Shown here: in pieces, positions 1-6,651 of the stretch
Numbering within the stretch: position 1 is the first letter of the stretch
Layout of the letters: each line of letters opens with the position of its first letter
NCBI GenBank assembly: GCA_030642585.1
Contig: DAOWNN010000014.1
Span: 1-16,253 of the forward strand
Direction of reading: 5' to 3'
Length of the DNA stretch: 16,253 bases
DNA from: Bacteroidota bacterium
GTDB lineage: Bacteria; Bacteroidota; Bacteroidia; Bacteroidales; VadinHA17
Translations under genes and position numbers: made by a program
Notes under the pieces: model-generated
Databases searched by the model: none
What the model was told of the DNA's origin: nothing
What the model saw: the letters and a program-made list of their open reading frames with translations, nothing else

Positions 1-378
1 GATAGAATTTTTGGATTCGTAACTATAAAGGAGGGGATAAAGGTACATAGAATGGATTGTCCGAATGCAAGGCAAATGATAAGAAGGTATCCTTACAGGG
101 TAATCCAGACGAAATGGACAGAGTCGGTTTCCGGCTCAACTCAGGTATTTGTTCTTAATATTACAGGGAAAGATGATATGGGACTGGTAAGCAGAATCAC
201 AGAATTAATTTCAACCGACCTAAAAGTCAATATGCAATCTGTGAACTTCACTTCGAAAGAGGGAGTATTTGTTGGTGAGATCAAAGTTTTAGTAAGGGAT
301 CAGTCTCACATGGAGGTACTTACAAAGAAGATACTGAAGATCAAAGCTGTTTTAAAAGTTAGTGCTTTTGCTGAATGA
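1..378 (+). CDS. RelA/SpoT (p)ppGpp synthetase/hydrolase, C-terminal fragment
   Basis: This is the 3' end of a long RelA/SpoT homologue, the enzyme that makes and/or degrades the stringent-response alarmone (p)ppGpp in the cytoplasm. The frame is open from base 1, so the gene starts outside the window and the ATG at 52 is internal. The first codons read GFVTIKEGIKVHR followed by CPNA, which matches the conserved segment ahead of the C-terminal ACT domain in long RSH proteins. The ACT domain itself follows (VFVLNITGKDDMGLVSRI, codons about 50-125) and the protein ends in VSAFAE. Only this regulatory C-terminal part is visible, so synthetase and hydrolase competence cannot be judged and I give no relA or spoT symbol. 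The family call is firm because both the conserved pre-ACT segment and the ACT fold are present. Confidence 0.9.
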   Translation, partial: DRIFGFVTIKEGIKVHRMDCPNARQMIRRYPYRVIQTKWTESVSGSTQVFVLNITGKDDMGLVSRITELISTDLKVNMQSVNFTSKEGVFVGEIKVLVRDQSHMEVLTKKILKIKAVLKVSAFAE

Positions 379-449
379 TGTGTCTGGCTTACTTTGTCCA
401 TGAATTGGTTTGAAAAGGATTAATAAATGACTGCAGGAAAGTGTATTTT

Positions 450-477
450 TTGGTTCGGTTTTTGTTACATAATTTTG
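450..477 (+). promoter_or_regulatory. Predicted Bacteroidota-type promoter for the gene at 520
   Basis: A TTG at 450-452 and TAATTTTG at 470-477 are separated by 17 nt. This fits the Bacteroidota primary-sigma promoter (TTTG/TTG near -33, TAnnTTTG near -7). Transcription would start around 483-486, giving a leader of about 35 nt before the ATG at 520. This argues against translation from the ATG at 427, which lies upstream of the promoter. Confidence 0.6.
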
Positions 478-519
478 CCAAAACAACCAGAATTGTTAAT
501 TTTAGGTAATTTTACAGCA

Positions 520-1182
520 ATGATAAAAAGACTGATCCTGTTATTTGTTTTTCTGGTATTTGTATTAATTCAAGCACCTGGTCAGGAGTATTTAACCTAT
601 CCTGATGCATATTATTTCCCGGCTCCGGGACCAGACAAATATTATAAGGATTCTTTAAAGAGAAATAGCCTGAACCGGTCTGCCATCCCAAGAATGAGAT
701 ATAGCCTTAACCTGGGCACTTCTTTCTCCGGAGGTAGTATGTATGGAAATGTTCTACAGTCATGGATTGCTCCTGAGCTGTCCTATAAAGTATCTAATAA
801 CCTGGATTTAAGCTTTGGAGTAATGTTCTCAAATAATTACATGCCCAATGCTCCGCTATCCTATTCGGCAGGAAATGAGCTAAATACCACTTCCTCGTGG
901 TTAACCACAACCTTATATGCAAGTGGTACTTATTATGTGAATGAGAATCTTATTGTTACCGGGACCGTGATAAAGAGCATAGATCAAACTCCCGTGTGGG
1001 CCAAGAATTCATTTATGGACAGGAATTATGAAAGTCTTTCTTTTTCTGTGGATTACAGGTTAAGTAATGCAGTACACCTGGGTCTGGATTTAAATTTTAA
1101 CAGGGGAAACAATCCCTGGTATATGAATCCTGCAAGGCCATACGGTTTGGACCCATTTTCACCATATGGGGGCTGGAGATAG
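520..1182 (+). CDS. Secreted, probably outer-membrane beta-barrel protein, function unknown
   Basis: The product is 220 residues. It starts with a signal peptide: Met-Ile-Lys-Arg, a hydrophobic stretch (LILLFVFLVFVLIQ), then a likely cleavage near APGQ at about residue 21. The remainder is rich in alternating hydrophobic/polar strands with aromatic residues and Asn/Ser/Tyr turns (for example MRYSLNLGTSFSGG and SFSVDYRLSNAVHLGLDLNF), as in small outer-membrane barrels of Bacteroidota. I do not recognise a specific family. The frame is open back to an ATG at 427, but I chose 520 because the signal peptide starts there and the predicted promoter lies between the two ATGs. Only 24 nt separate its stop from the prsW-like gene, so the two are probably co-transcribed. 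The C-terminus (GGWR) lacks the usual terminal Phe of barrel proteins, which leaves a periplasmic role possible. Confidence 0.65.
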   Translation: MIKRLILLFVFLVFVLIQAPGQEYLTYPDAYYFPAPGPDKYYKDSLKRNSLNRSAIPRMRYSLNLGTSFSGGSMYGNVLQSWIAPELSYKVSNNLDLSFGVMFSNNYMPNAPLSYSAGNELNTTSSWLTTTLYASGTYYVNENLIVTGTVIKSIDQTPVWAKNSFMDRNYESLSFSVDYRLSNAVHLGLDLNFNRGNNPWYMNPARPYGLDPFSPYGGWR

Positions 1183-1206
1183 ATTATTTATGCTTATACC
1201 TTCCTG

Positions 1207-1875
1207 ATGAATCTGATACTGATTTCTCTGGCACCAGTTTTTATTATTGCCATTTATATTTATTATCGGGATAAATATGAGAAAGAACCCTGGAGAGTTC
1301 TAATAAGGGCACTTATTATCGGGATATTTATCACTTTACCGGTTATTTTACTGGGACGCCTGCTTTCTTTGTACCTCCCTTATAATCATATGTCAGCAGC
1401 TGCTTATAATGCTTTCATTGTGGCATCTTTTTCAGAAGAAAGCTTAAAATATCTTGGTTTTATGCTTTTTATATGGATGAGCAGGCATTTTAATGAGAAA
1501 TTTGATGGTATTGTCTATGCTGTTTTTATTTCTTTGGGATTTGCCCTGGTAGAAAATATTTTGTATGTAATGGATGGTGGAATTTCTGTAGGATTGATTC
1601 GTTCTCTTACCGCAGTTCCTGCACACGCTCTTTTTGGGATATTGATGGGTTTTTATTTTGGTATGGCAAAATTTTTCCCGGCAAAAAGAATCAGCTATTT
1701 AGTTCTGGCCTGGTTATTACCCTGGTTGTTCCACGGATTCTATGATTTCTGTCTGATGTCTGAACATTATTTACTATTGATTATCTTCCTTCCATTTCTT
1801 GTATTTATGTGGTTTCTTGGTTTTCGCAAAATGAAATATCTTTCAGACAGATCCATCTACAGAGACGATTTTTAA
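1207..1875 (+). CDS. prsW: PrsW-type intramembrane protease
   Basis: This 222-residue polytopic membrane protein belongs to the PrsW family (peptidase family M82, CPBP/Abi-like superfamily). The Bacillus member makes the first cut in the anti-sigma factor RsiW. The signature motifs are all visible: EESLK at residues 77-81, FDGIVYAVFISLGFALVEN at about 99-117, HALFGILMGFYFG at 140-152, and LFHGFYDF around 174-181. These carry the Glu and His residues thought to form the active site. Hydrophobic segments occupy most of the chain, starting with LILISLAPVFIIAIYIYY, and a short basic tail ends the protein. It lies 24 nt behind the beta-barrel-like gene on the same strand and faces the dnaE-like gene. 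No sigma/anti-sigma pair is in the window, so the substrate is unknown. The start at 1207 fits the family, whose members begin directly with the first membrane helix. Confidence 0.88.
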   Translation: MNLILISLAPVFIIAIYIYYRDKYEKEPWRVLIRALIIGIFITLPVILLGRLLSLYLPYNHMSAAAYNAFIVASFSEESLKYLGFMLFIWMSRHFNEKFDGIVYAVFISLGFALVENILYVMDGGISVGLIRSLTAVPAHALFGILMGFYFGMAKFFPAKRISYLVLAWLLPWLFHGFYDFCLMSEHYLLLIIFLPFLVFMWFLGFRKMKYLSDRSIYRDDF

Positions 1876-1898
1876 TTTTTACAAAAAGCAGGTTCGTA

Positions 1899-1949
1899 CT
1901 GTAGATCGACTCTCCGAGTCGATAAGCGACTCAAAGAGTCGCTCTACAG
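1899..1949. repeat. Double hairpin with GTAG feet, REP-doublet-like
   Basis: Two perfect 8-bp hairpins lie side by side: ATCGACTC-TCC-GAGTCGAT (1905-1923) and AGCGACTC-AAA-GAGTCGCT (1925-1943). They are enclosed by an outer CTGTAG/CTACAG stem (1899-1904 with 1944-1949), which gives a compact three-way junction of 51 nt. GTAG directly precedes the first hairpin on the plus strand (1901-1904). GTAG also directly precedes the second hairpin on the minus strand (complement of 1944-1947). This is the layout of an inverted pair of REP elements, whose 5' GTAG foot is recognised by RAYT (TnpA-REP) transposases. It sits between convergent genes and may also act as a bidirectional terminator or mRNA stabiliser. 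No RAYT gene is visible here. Confidence 0.75.
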
Positions 1950-1997
1950 GCATTATCTTAAAGTAAAACTTACATCTGATACATCATTCCTCTTCTC

Positions 1998-4997
1998 TTA
2001 ACTATACCTCGGGTCATTTACCAAAGGCAGTTTTGCCAGTTTCTCCACCTCAATACTGGGAAACCCAAACTCCTGTACTACTTTCCCAAGTATCAGGTAA
2101 AGTCCACTTCCCCTGAAGGGGTATTTTTTCAGGCTATGGGCAAAGTGTACGGTATCAAAAAAATCTCCTCTTGAATCGTGAAATGTACCAAAATGCATCC
2201 AGTCCTTATTCTTTGTTTTAATGTATTTGACGGTGACCAGTAAGCCTACAATTTTCACCTTCTTGCCAGTGTACTTAATTATGTTTCCGGCTTGTATTTC
2301 GCCACGAAATTTAGTTTTGAGCAGGTCAAACCAGGATAATGTGACAGGAAATCCAATCAGTTCTATTTCATCGAAGGCGTCTTCAATTTTACTTTGATCC
2401 AGGGGAGGCAGGGAATATTCACGGGCTGTTACCTTGAACATTGACAGAGGCATGATCTTCATTTTTGTTTCAGGATTCAAGAGCATGTGTGCCTGCCACA
2501 ACAACTCTTTCTTGGATTTGCCTGTAAAGTGAAATGCATTTGCCCGGATAAGAATAAGAAGCTGTTCTATTCCGGGTCTTAGCCTTTCAATAAAATCATC
2601 AAGGCTTTTGAATGCTCCATGTTGCTGACGCTCAGAGAGAATATTGAAGCTTGTTTTTTTCTCAAGATTTTGTATGTGTATAAAACCCAGGTGAATTGTA
2701 CTGCCATTTAGCGAAGTTTTGTATTTGCTTAAATTAACAGAGGGCATGTTTATTTTAGCACCATATTTTTGTGCCTCGCTTACATATACCCAGGTACGGT
2801 AAAATCCCCCAAAATTATTGATAACAGCCACCATAAATTCCAGGGGATAATATGTTTTCAGGTAGAGACTTTGGAAGCTTTCTACGGCATAAGAGGCTGA
2901 ATGGGCTTTTGAGAATGAATAACCGGCAAAAGATTCAATTTGCCTCCAGACTTCATTCGTGAGCTCTTTAGAATATCCCTTTTTCTCACAGTTCATAAAG
3001 AATTTGTCTACAATTCGCTTGAATTCAGTTTTCGACCGGAATTTTCCACTCATAGCTCTGCGTAATACATCTGCTTCGGCAAGGCCAAGTCCGGCAAAAT
3101 GATGACACACTTTTAATACATCTTCCTGGTAAACCATCACACCAAAAGTTTCGTGAAGCTGCTCTTTCATAACCGGATGCAGGTATTCAAAATTATCAGG
3201 ATTATGGAAACGATTAATATATTCACGCATCATTCCTGAACGTGCAACACCGGGCCTGATAATGGAACTTGCCGCAACCAGGCTGGGATAGTCATCGCAT
3301 TTTAGTTTTTGCAACAAACCTCTCATTGCAGGACTTTCAACATAGAAGCAGCCGGTGGTTTTCCCCGATCTGAGAAGCTTTTTTATCTCTTTGTCTTTTT
3401 TAAAGTCATGGATAGCATGAACATCCACCCTGGTTTTTTTATTTTCTTCAATAAGTTGTGCAGCTTCTTTTATATGGCCAATCCCTCTTTGGCTGAGGAT
3501 GTCGAATTTCTCAAAACCCATGTCTTCAGCAATATACATGTCCCATTGCGTAGTTTGGAAACCTTTTGGTGGCATATCCAGGGCCGTATAGCAGGTGATG
3601 GGCTTTTCCGAAATCAATACCCCGCCTGCATGAATGCTTCTTAGATTTGGGAAGCCGGTCATCATAAGTCCAATTTCGAATATTTTGGTGGTAATCTCGT
3701 TTTTGTTAGAGTCCAGATCGGGATTTGCAATCAGGGAATCGATTTCGGTTTTTGGCAGACCATATACCTTTCCAAGTTCACGAATGATAGATTTTCCTTT
3801 AAAGGTGGAGGTTGCTCCCAGCAAGGCAGTATGTTTGCTCCCGTAGCGTTTGAAAATATAGTCCAGAACCTCGTCCCGTTCCTTCCATGAATAATCGATA
3901 TCAAAATCAGGAGGGCTGCTGCGTTTCGGATTTATGAAACGCTCAAAATACAGGTCAAGTTCAATCGGATCTACATCTGTTATTCTGAGGCAGTAGGCCA
4001 CAATTGAGTTTGCCCCGCTACCACGGCCAACATGATAGAAACCCCGTGACATAGAATACCTTACAATATCCCAGGTAATGAGAAAATATGAAGAAAACCC
4101 CATGCTGTTGATAATTTCCAGCTCGTGTTTGATCCTCTTTTTTGCCTCCGTATTTTCTTCGCTATACCTGTATTTAAGTCCGTCGAGAGCAAGTTTTTCT
4201 AGCAAAAGCTTGTCATCATATCTGCTTCCTGTGAATGTTTTTTTGTTTTTATTATATCCTTTATCAAACTCTATGGAGGAATTCCTGATGAGGAATTCAG
4301 TATTTTTAACAATCTCCGGATACGAGGAATACAATTTGAGCAGCTCATCTACTGGCAGGAAAAATTCATTACTTTCTGCCAGGTGCTCAGGCTTGAGTTG
4401 GCTCAACAGAATATTGTGATCAATGGCCCTAAGGTGCGTATGTAATAAATACCCGTCTTTTTGGGTAAAGCTTACCGGATAGTAAACCATGAGTTTTGAG
4501 TGCTTGTGGCTGAATTCTGAACTCAGGAGTTTTGTTAGTTCTTTGGGGCGTACACCTATGAATTCAAAATCATGTAATTTTTTATCCGGCCTGCCCTGTG
4601 AAATGCTACTCCGTAGCAAAGACGTAGTCTTTATTTCACTGGGCCTGTCTGAAAATGGATAGATCACATAAACATCATTGAACCTGGGAGCAATAGCCGG
4701 AATTTTTTCCTTGCTTATGTTATGATGACTTAAAAATTCATTGAGTTCTCTGAAGCCCTCATTATTTCGTGCTATTCCTGTAAATAAATGCTGATCTCCA
4801 TTTCTGAATTCTATCCCTGCGACAGGATTTATTCCTGCTTTTTTGCATTCTTTCACAAAATCAGGTATGCCCATCGATGTATTGATATCTGTAAGCACCA
4901 GCGTCTTTACCCCGTATTTAAGTGCCTTTTTAACCAGCTTTTCAGGAGACATTGTGCCATATCTTAAACTGTAATATGTGTGTGTGGCCAGGTACAT
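1998..4997 (-). CDS. DNA polymerase III alpha subunit, short second copy type (DnaE2/ImuC-like)
   Basis: This 999-residue C-family DNA polymerase is shorter than the usual replicative DnaE (about 1150-1250). The PHP domain (1 to about 240) is degenerate: the first His of the HxH motif is Ala (ATHTYYSLRYG) and the TDH motif reads LTDINT, so metal binding is probably lost. The polymerase core keeps GRGSGANSIVAY (324-335) and SPPDFDIDY, with D364 and D366 matching E. coli D401 and D403. D499 in FDILSQRG matches D555. The conserved segments YQEDVLK, DVLRRAM (643-649) and FAGYSFSKAHSASYA (690-704) follow. A helix-hairpin-helix region and a C-terminal OB fold (about 905-985) complete it. It lies 185 nt downstream of dinB on the same strand, as in mutagenesis cassettes where DnaE2 extends past lesions. 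The start MYLATHTYYS is standard for this group. A replicative role is unlikely given the length and context, but the sequence alone does not exclude it. Confidence 0.87.
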   Translation of the reverse strand: MYLATHTYYSLRYGTMSPEKLVKKALKYGVKTLVLTDINTSMGIPDFVKECKKAGINPVAGIEFRNGDQHLFTGIARNNEGFRELNEFLSHHNISKEKIPAIAPRFNDVYVIYPFSDRPSEIKTTSLLRSSISQGRPDKKLHDFEFIGVRPKELTKLLSSEFSHKHSKLMVYYPVSFTQKDGYLLHTHLRAIDHNILLSQLKPEHLAESNEFFLPVDELLKLYSSYPEIVKNTEFLIRNSSIEFDKGYNKNKKTFTGSRYDDKLLLEKLALDGLKYRYSEENTEAKKRIKHELEIINSMGFSSYFLITWDIVRYSMSRGFYHVGRGSGANSIVAYCLRITDVDPIELDLYFERFINPKRSSPPDFDIDYSWKERDEVLDYIFKRYGSKHTALLGATSTFKGKSIIRELGKVYGLPKTEIDSLIANPDLDSNKNEITTKIFEIGLMMTGFPNLRSIHAGGVLISEKPITCYTALDMPPKGFQTTQWDMYIAEDMGFEKFDILSQRGIGHIKEAAQLIEENKKTRVDVHAIHDFKKDKEIKKLLRSGKTTGCFYVESPAMRGLLQKLKCDDYPSLVAASSIIRPGVARSGMMREYINRFHNPDNFEYLHPVMKEQLHETFGVMVYQEDVLKVCHHFAGLGLAEADVLRRAMSGKFRSKTEFKRIVDKFFMNCEKKGYSKELTNEVWRQIESFAGYSFSKAHSASYAVESFQSLYLKTYYPLEFMVAVINNFGGFYRTWVYVSEAQKYGAKINMPSVNLSKYKTSLNGSTIHLGFIHIQNLEKKTSFNILSERQQHGAFKSLDDFIERLRPGIEQLLILIRANAFHFTGKSKKELLWQAHMLLNPETKMKIMPLSMFKVTAREYSLPPLDQSKIEDAFDEIELIGFPVTLSWFDLLKTKFRGEIQAGNIIKYTGKKVKIVGLLVTVKYIKTKNKDWMHFGTFHDSRGDFFDTVHFAHSLKKYPFRGSGLYLILGKVVQEFGFPSIEVEKLAKLPLVNDPRYS

Positions 4998-5008
4998 GGT
5001 TTTAATAT

Positions 5009-5053
5009 TGGAATGTTGGAAGAATGGAATAGTGTAAGACTGAAATACTGGAA
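5009..5053. repeat. Degenerate TGGAA array with 8-nt phasing
   Basis: TGGAA occurs at 5009, 5017, 5025 and 5049, spaced 8, 8 and 24 nt, just upstream of the dnaE-like start codon. Read on the minus strand it is a TTCCA array, the same core as the array at 7588-7659 downstream of the repressor gene. It is non-coding and no function is recognised. Confidence 0.55.
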
Positions 5054-5081
5054 AACTACGTAGTATATTGGCTCTGTTCTC

Positions 5082-5186
5082 ATAATGTCAAAAGGTCTAA
5101 AGGTCGAAAAGTCAAAGAGTGTCATGTAAATAAAAGAGGTCTCAACATTTGACATTATACATTTGACCTCTGACTTTTGACATCAT
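5082..5186. repeat. Octamer/heptamer array and imperfect inverted repeat between dinB and dnaE-like gene
   Basis: On the plus strand, 5083-5122 splits into octamers: TAATGTCA, AAAGGTCT, AAAGGTCG, AAAAGTCA, AAGAGTGT. The facing part (5148-5186) carries TGAC cores at 5150, 5164, 5171 and 5178, a 14/7/7 spacing. The two halves are roughly complementary (5082-5105 against 5164-5186), so the dinB-dnaE transcript could form a long imperfect hairpin here. The right end overlaps the dinB stop codon. This could partly terminate transcription or stabilise the mRNA; that part is inference. Confidence 0.5.
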
Positions 5187-6373
5187 TTCTCATCTCTCCC
5201 TTTCTCCGCTTTCTCGCTTTTAGTCTTAACTCCTACGGCTCTCTTGAGTGCATAGTTACCGTAACGTTTCCGGATATAATCCATAGAGAGATAGAGATTT
5301 ACCATTTCAGGAGTATCTTCAAAAAGATCAAGCTGCTGTACTCCCTGTACCATGTGACTTATTTTCACTCCGATGAGCCGGATCAACATCCTGCGCGAAT
5401 AAAGTTTTTTGAATAGTTCTTTTGCAGTTTCTATGAATACATGGTCGAATGAAGTATAAGGAATTCGTTTTTGCAAATTATGTGTGTCAAAATTTGAATA
5501 TCGTATTTTAACAGTAATACAGGAACCCAGCTTTTGTTTTTTTCTGAGTTCAAAAGATATTTTCTCAACCATACTTATTAATATCTGATTCAGTTTTTTA
5601 ATATCGGTAGTGTCCTTATCAAAAGTTTTTTCTGTACTTATTGATTTTCTTTCATGATGATGGACAACCGGTGTGCGATCAAGTCCGTTTGCCTTTTCCC
5701 ATATGGCAATACCATTTTTACCCATTAATCTTTGCATCATTTCTACCGGGATCTGGCTTAAGGTATGAATTGTAGATATACCCATAGAGCGTAATAGATG
5801 AGAGGTTTTGTGCCCTACCATTGGGATTTTATTGATGGGGAGAGGGGAGAGGAAAGACCTGACCATTTCTGATGGAACTTTAAGTTCTCCATTGGGCTTT
5901 GCTTCTCCTGTGGCAATTTTAGATACGGTTTTATTGATAGAAAGGCCAAAAGAAATGGGTAAGCCCGTATTTTTTATGATATTATTTCGTAGTTCATGAG
6001 ACCATTTTAAAGACCCAAAAAACCGATCCATCCCAGTAATGTCAATATAATGTTCATCAATAGAGGCTTTTTCATATAAAGGAGCTTTTTCGGCAATAAT
6101 GCTGGTTACCATGTTGGAATATTTACTGTATAACTCCATATCTCCCCTGATAACAGTGGCATCGGGACACAGATTCCTGGCCATTTTCATAGGCATGGCA
6201 GAATGTACTCCAAACATACGGGCCTCATAACTGCAGCTGGCCACCACACCACGATCTGATGTTCCTCCAATAAATACAGGTTTCCCGCATAAGTTTGCAT
6301 TTTGCAAACGCTCTACGGATACAAAAAAAGTATCCAGGTCAAGATGGATGATCTGCCTTTTATTTTGGTCCAT
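5183..6373 (-). CDS. dinB: Y-family DNA polymerase IV (DinB-like), catalytically intact
   Basis: The product is a 396-residue translesion polymerase of the DinB/UmuC superfamily. The catalytic acids are present: D12 in IIHLDLDTFF, and D106 and E107 in the SIDE motif (EKASIDEHYIDIT). F17 is at the steric-gate position. The palm/finger signature FGLSINKTVSKIATGEAKPNG lies around 142-162, followed by the helix-hairpin-helix (KIPMVGHKTSHLLRSMGI, about 182-199) and the little-finger domain (about 240-345). A beta-clamp-binding peptide QLDLF sits at 347-351, followed by a 45-residue tail with the common YIRKRYG segment. Because the acidic triad is intact this is not an ImuB-type pseudo-polymerase. 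It is the first gene of the leftward dinB-dnaE unit and is divergent from the S24 repressor, which suggests damage-induced expression. No exact TAnnTTTG element was found upstream on this strand. Confidence 0.93.
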   Translation of the reverse strand: MDQNKRQIIHLDLDTFFVSVERLQNANLCGKPVFIGGTSDRGVVASCSYEARMFGVHSAMPMKMARNLCPDATVIRGDMELYSKYSNMVTSIIAEKAPLYEKASIDEHYIDITGMDRFFGSLKWSHELRNNIIKNTGLPISFGLSINKTVSKIATGEAKPNGELKVPSEMVRSFLSPLPINKIPMVGHKTSHLLRSMGISTIHTLSQIPVEMMQRLMGKNGIAIWEKANGLDRTPVVHHHERKSISTEKTFDKDTTDIKKLNQILISMVEKISFELRKKQKLGSCITVKIRYSNFDTHNLQKRIPYTSFDHVFIETAKELFKKLYSRRMLIRLIGVKISHMVQGVQQLDLFEDTPEMVNLYLSMDYIRKRYGNYALKRAVGVKTKSEKAEKGRDEK

Positions 6374-6397
6374 AATTCTCCCGGATATTTTAGTGGA

Positions 6398-6461
6398 AAT
6401 GCTATAATGCTACAATGATTTAATGCTATAATGCTACAATGATTTAATGCTATGATGATTT
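6398..6461. repeat. Array of eight octamers upstream of dinB
   Basis: Eight contiguous 8-nt units run without interruption: AATGCTAT, AATGCTAC, AATGATTT, then the same three again, then AATGCTAT and GATGATTT. Positions 6398-6421 and 6422-6445 are therefore perfect 24-bp direct repeats made of three octamers each. The array starts 25 nt before the dinB start codon and would lie in its leader or core promoter. Copy number could vary by slippage and thereby change dinB expression; that is inference. Confidence 0.85.
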
Positions 6462-6568
6462 TTGTTTTTTACTATAAGTTGAATTTTTTACTTTTGACAT
6501 TATCGCATTAAATTCATGCTAATACCAATTTTTTATAAACACAAACCTCTAAAAAACACACTGCATAA

Positions 6569-6600
6569 TTTGCATATTTCAGAGATTTGATTTATGTTTG
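6569..6600 (+). promoter_or_regulatory. Predicted promoter of the S24 repressor gene
   Basis: TTTG at 6569-6572 (-33 type) and TATGTTTG at 6593-6600 (exact TAnnTTTG, -7 type) are separated by 20 nt. Transcription would begin near 6606-6608, about 45 nt before the ATG at 6652. The last four bases of the -7 element are also the start of the palindrome at 6597-6617. Confidence 0.6.
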
Positions 6601-6617
6601 ATTAGAAAATAATCAAA
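6597..6617. promoter_or_regulatory. Candidate repressor operator, 8+5+8 palindrome
   Basis: TTTGATTA-GAAAA-TAATCAAA is a perfect inverted repeat with a 5-bp spacer. It overlaps the end of the predicted -7 element and the expected transcription start, so a bound dimer would block RNA polymerase. A further half-site, TGATTA, occurs at 6622-6627 and a small dyad, TTATAATATAA, at 6625-6635. The position fits autorepression by the adjacent HTH-S24 protein. Binding itself is inferred. Confidence 0.6.
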
Positions 6618-6651
6618 AAACTGATTATAATATAAGCAAAATATAATTTGA

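Noticed and set aside
3309..4419. Open frames on the plus strand opposite the dnaE-like gene
   Set aside because: They lie entirely antisense to a well-conserved polymerase gene and their translations show no recognisable domain.
5183..6373. ImuB-type inactive Y-family protein
   Set aside because: The catalytic residues D12, D106 and E107 are all present, so it reads as an active DinB-type polymerase.
6398..6461. CRISPR-like array
   Set aside because: The units are contiguous 8-mers or 24-mers with no unique spacers, and there are no cas genes nearby.
6562..6574. TGCATAATTTGCA as an operator
   Set aside because: It is only two TGCA words around an AT spacer in an AT-rich stretch. The 8+5+8 palindrome 22 bp further on is the far better candidate.
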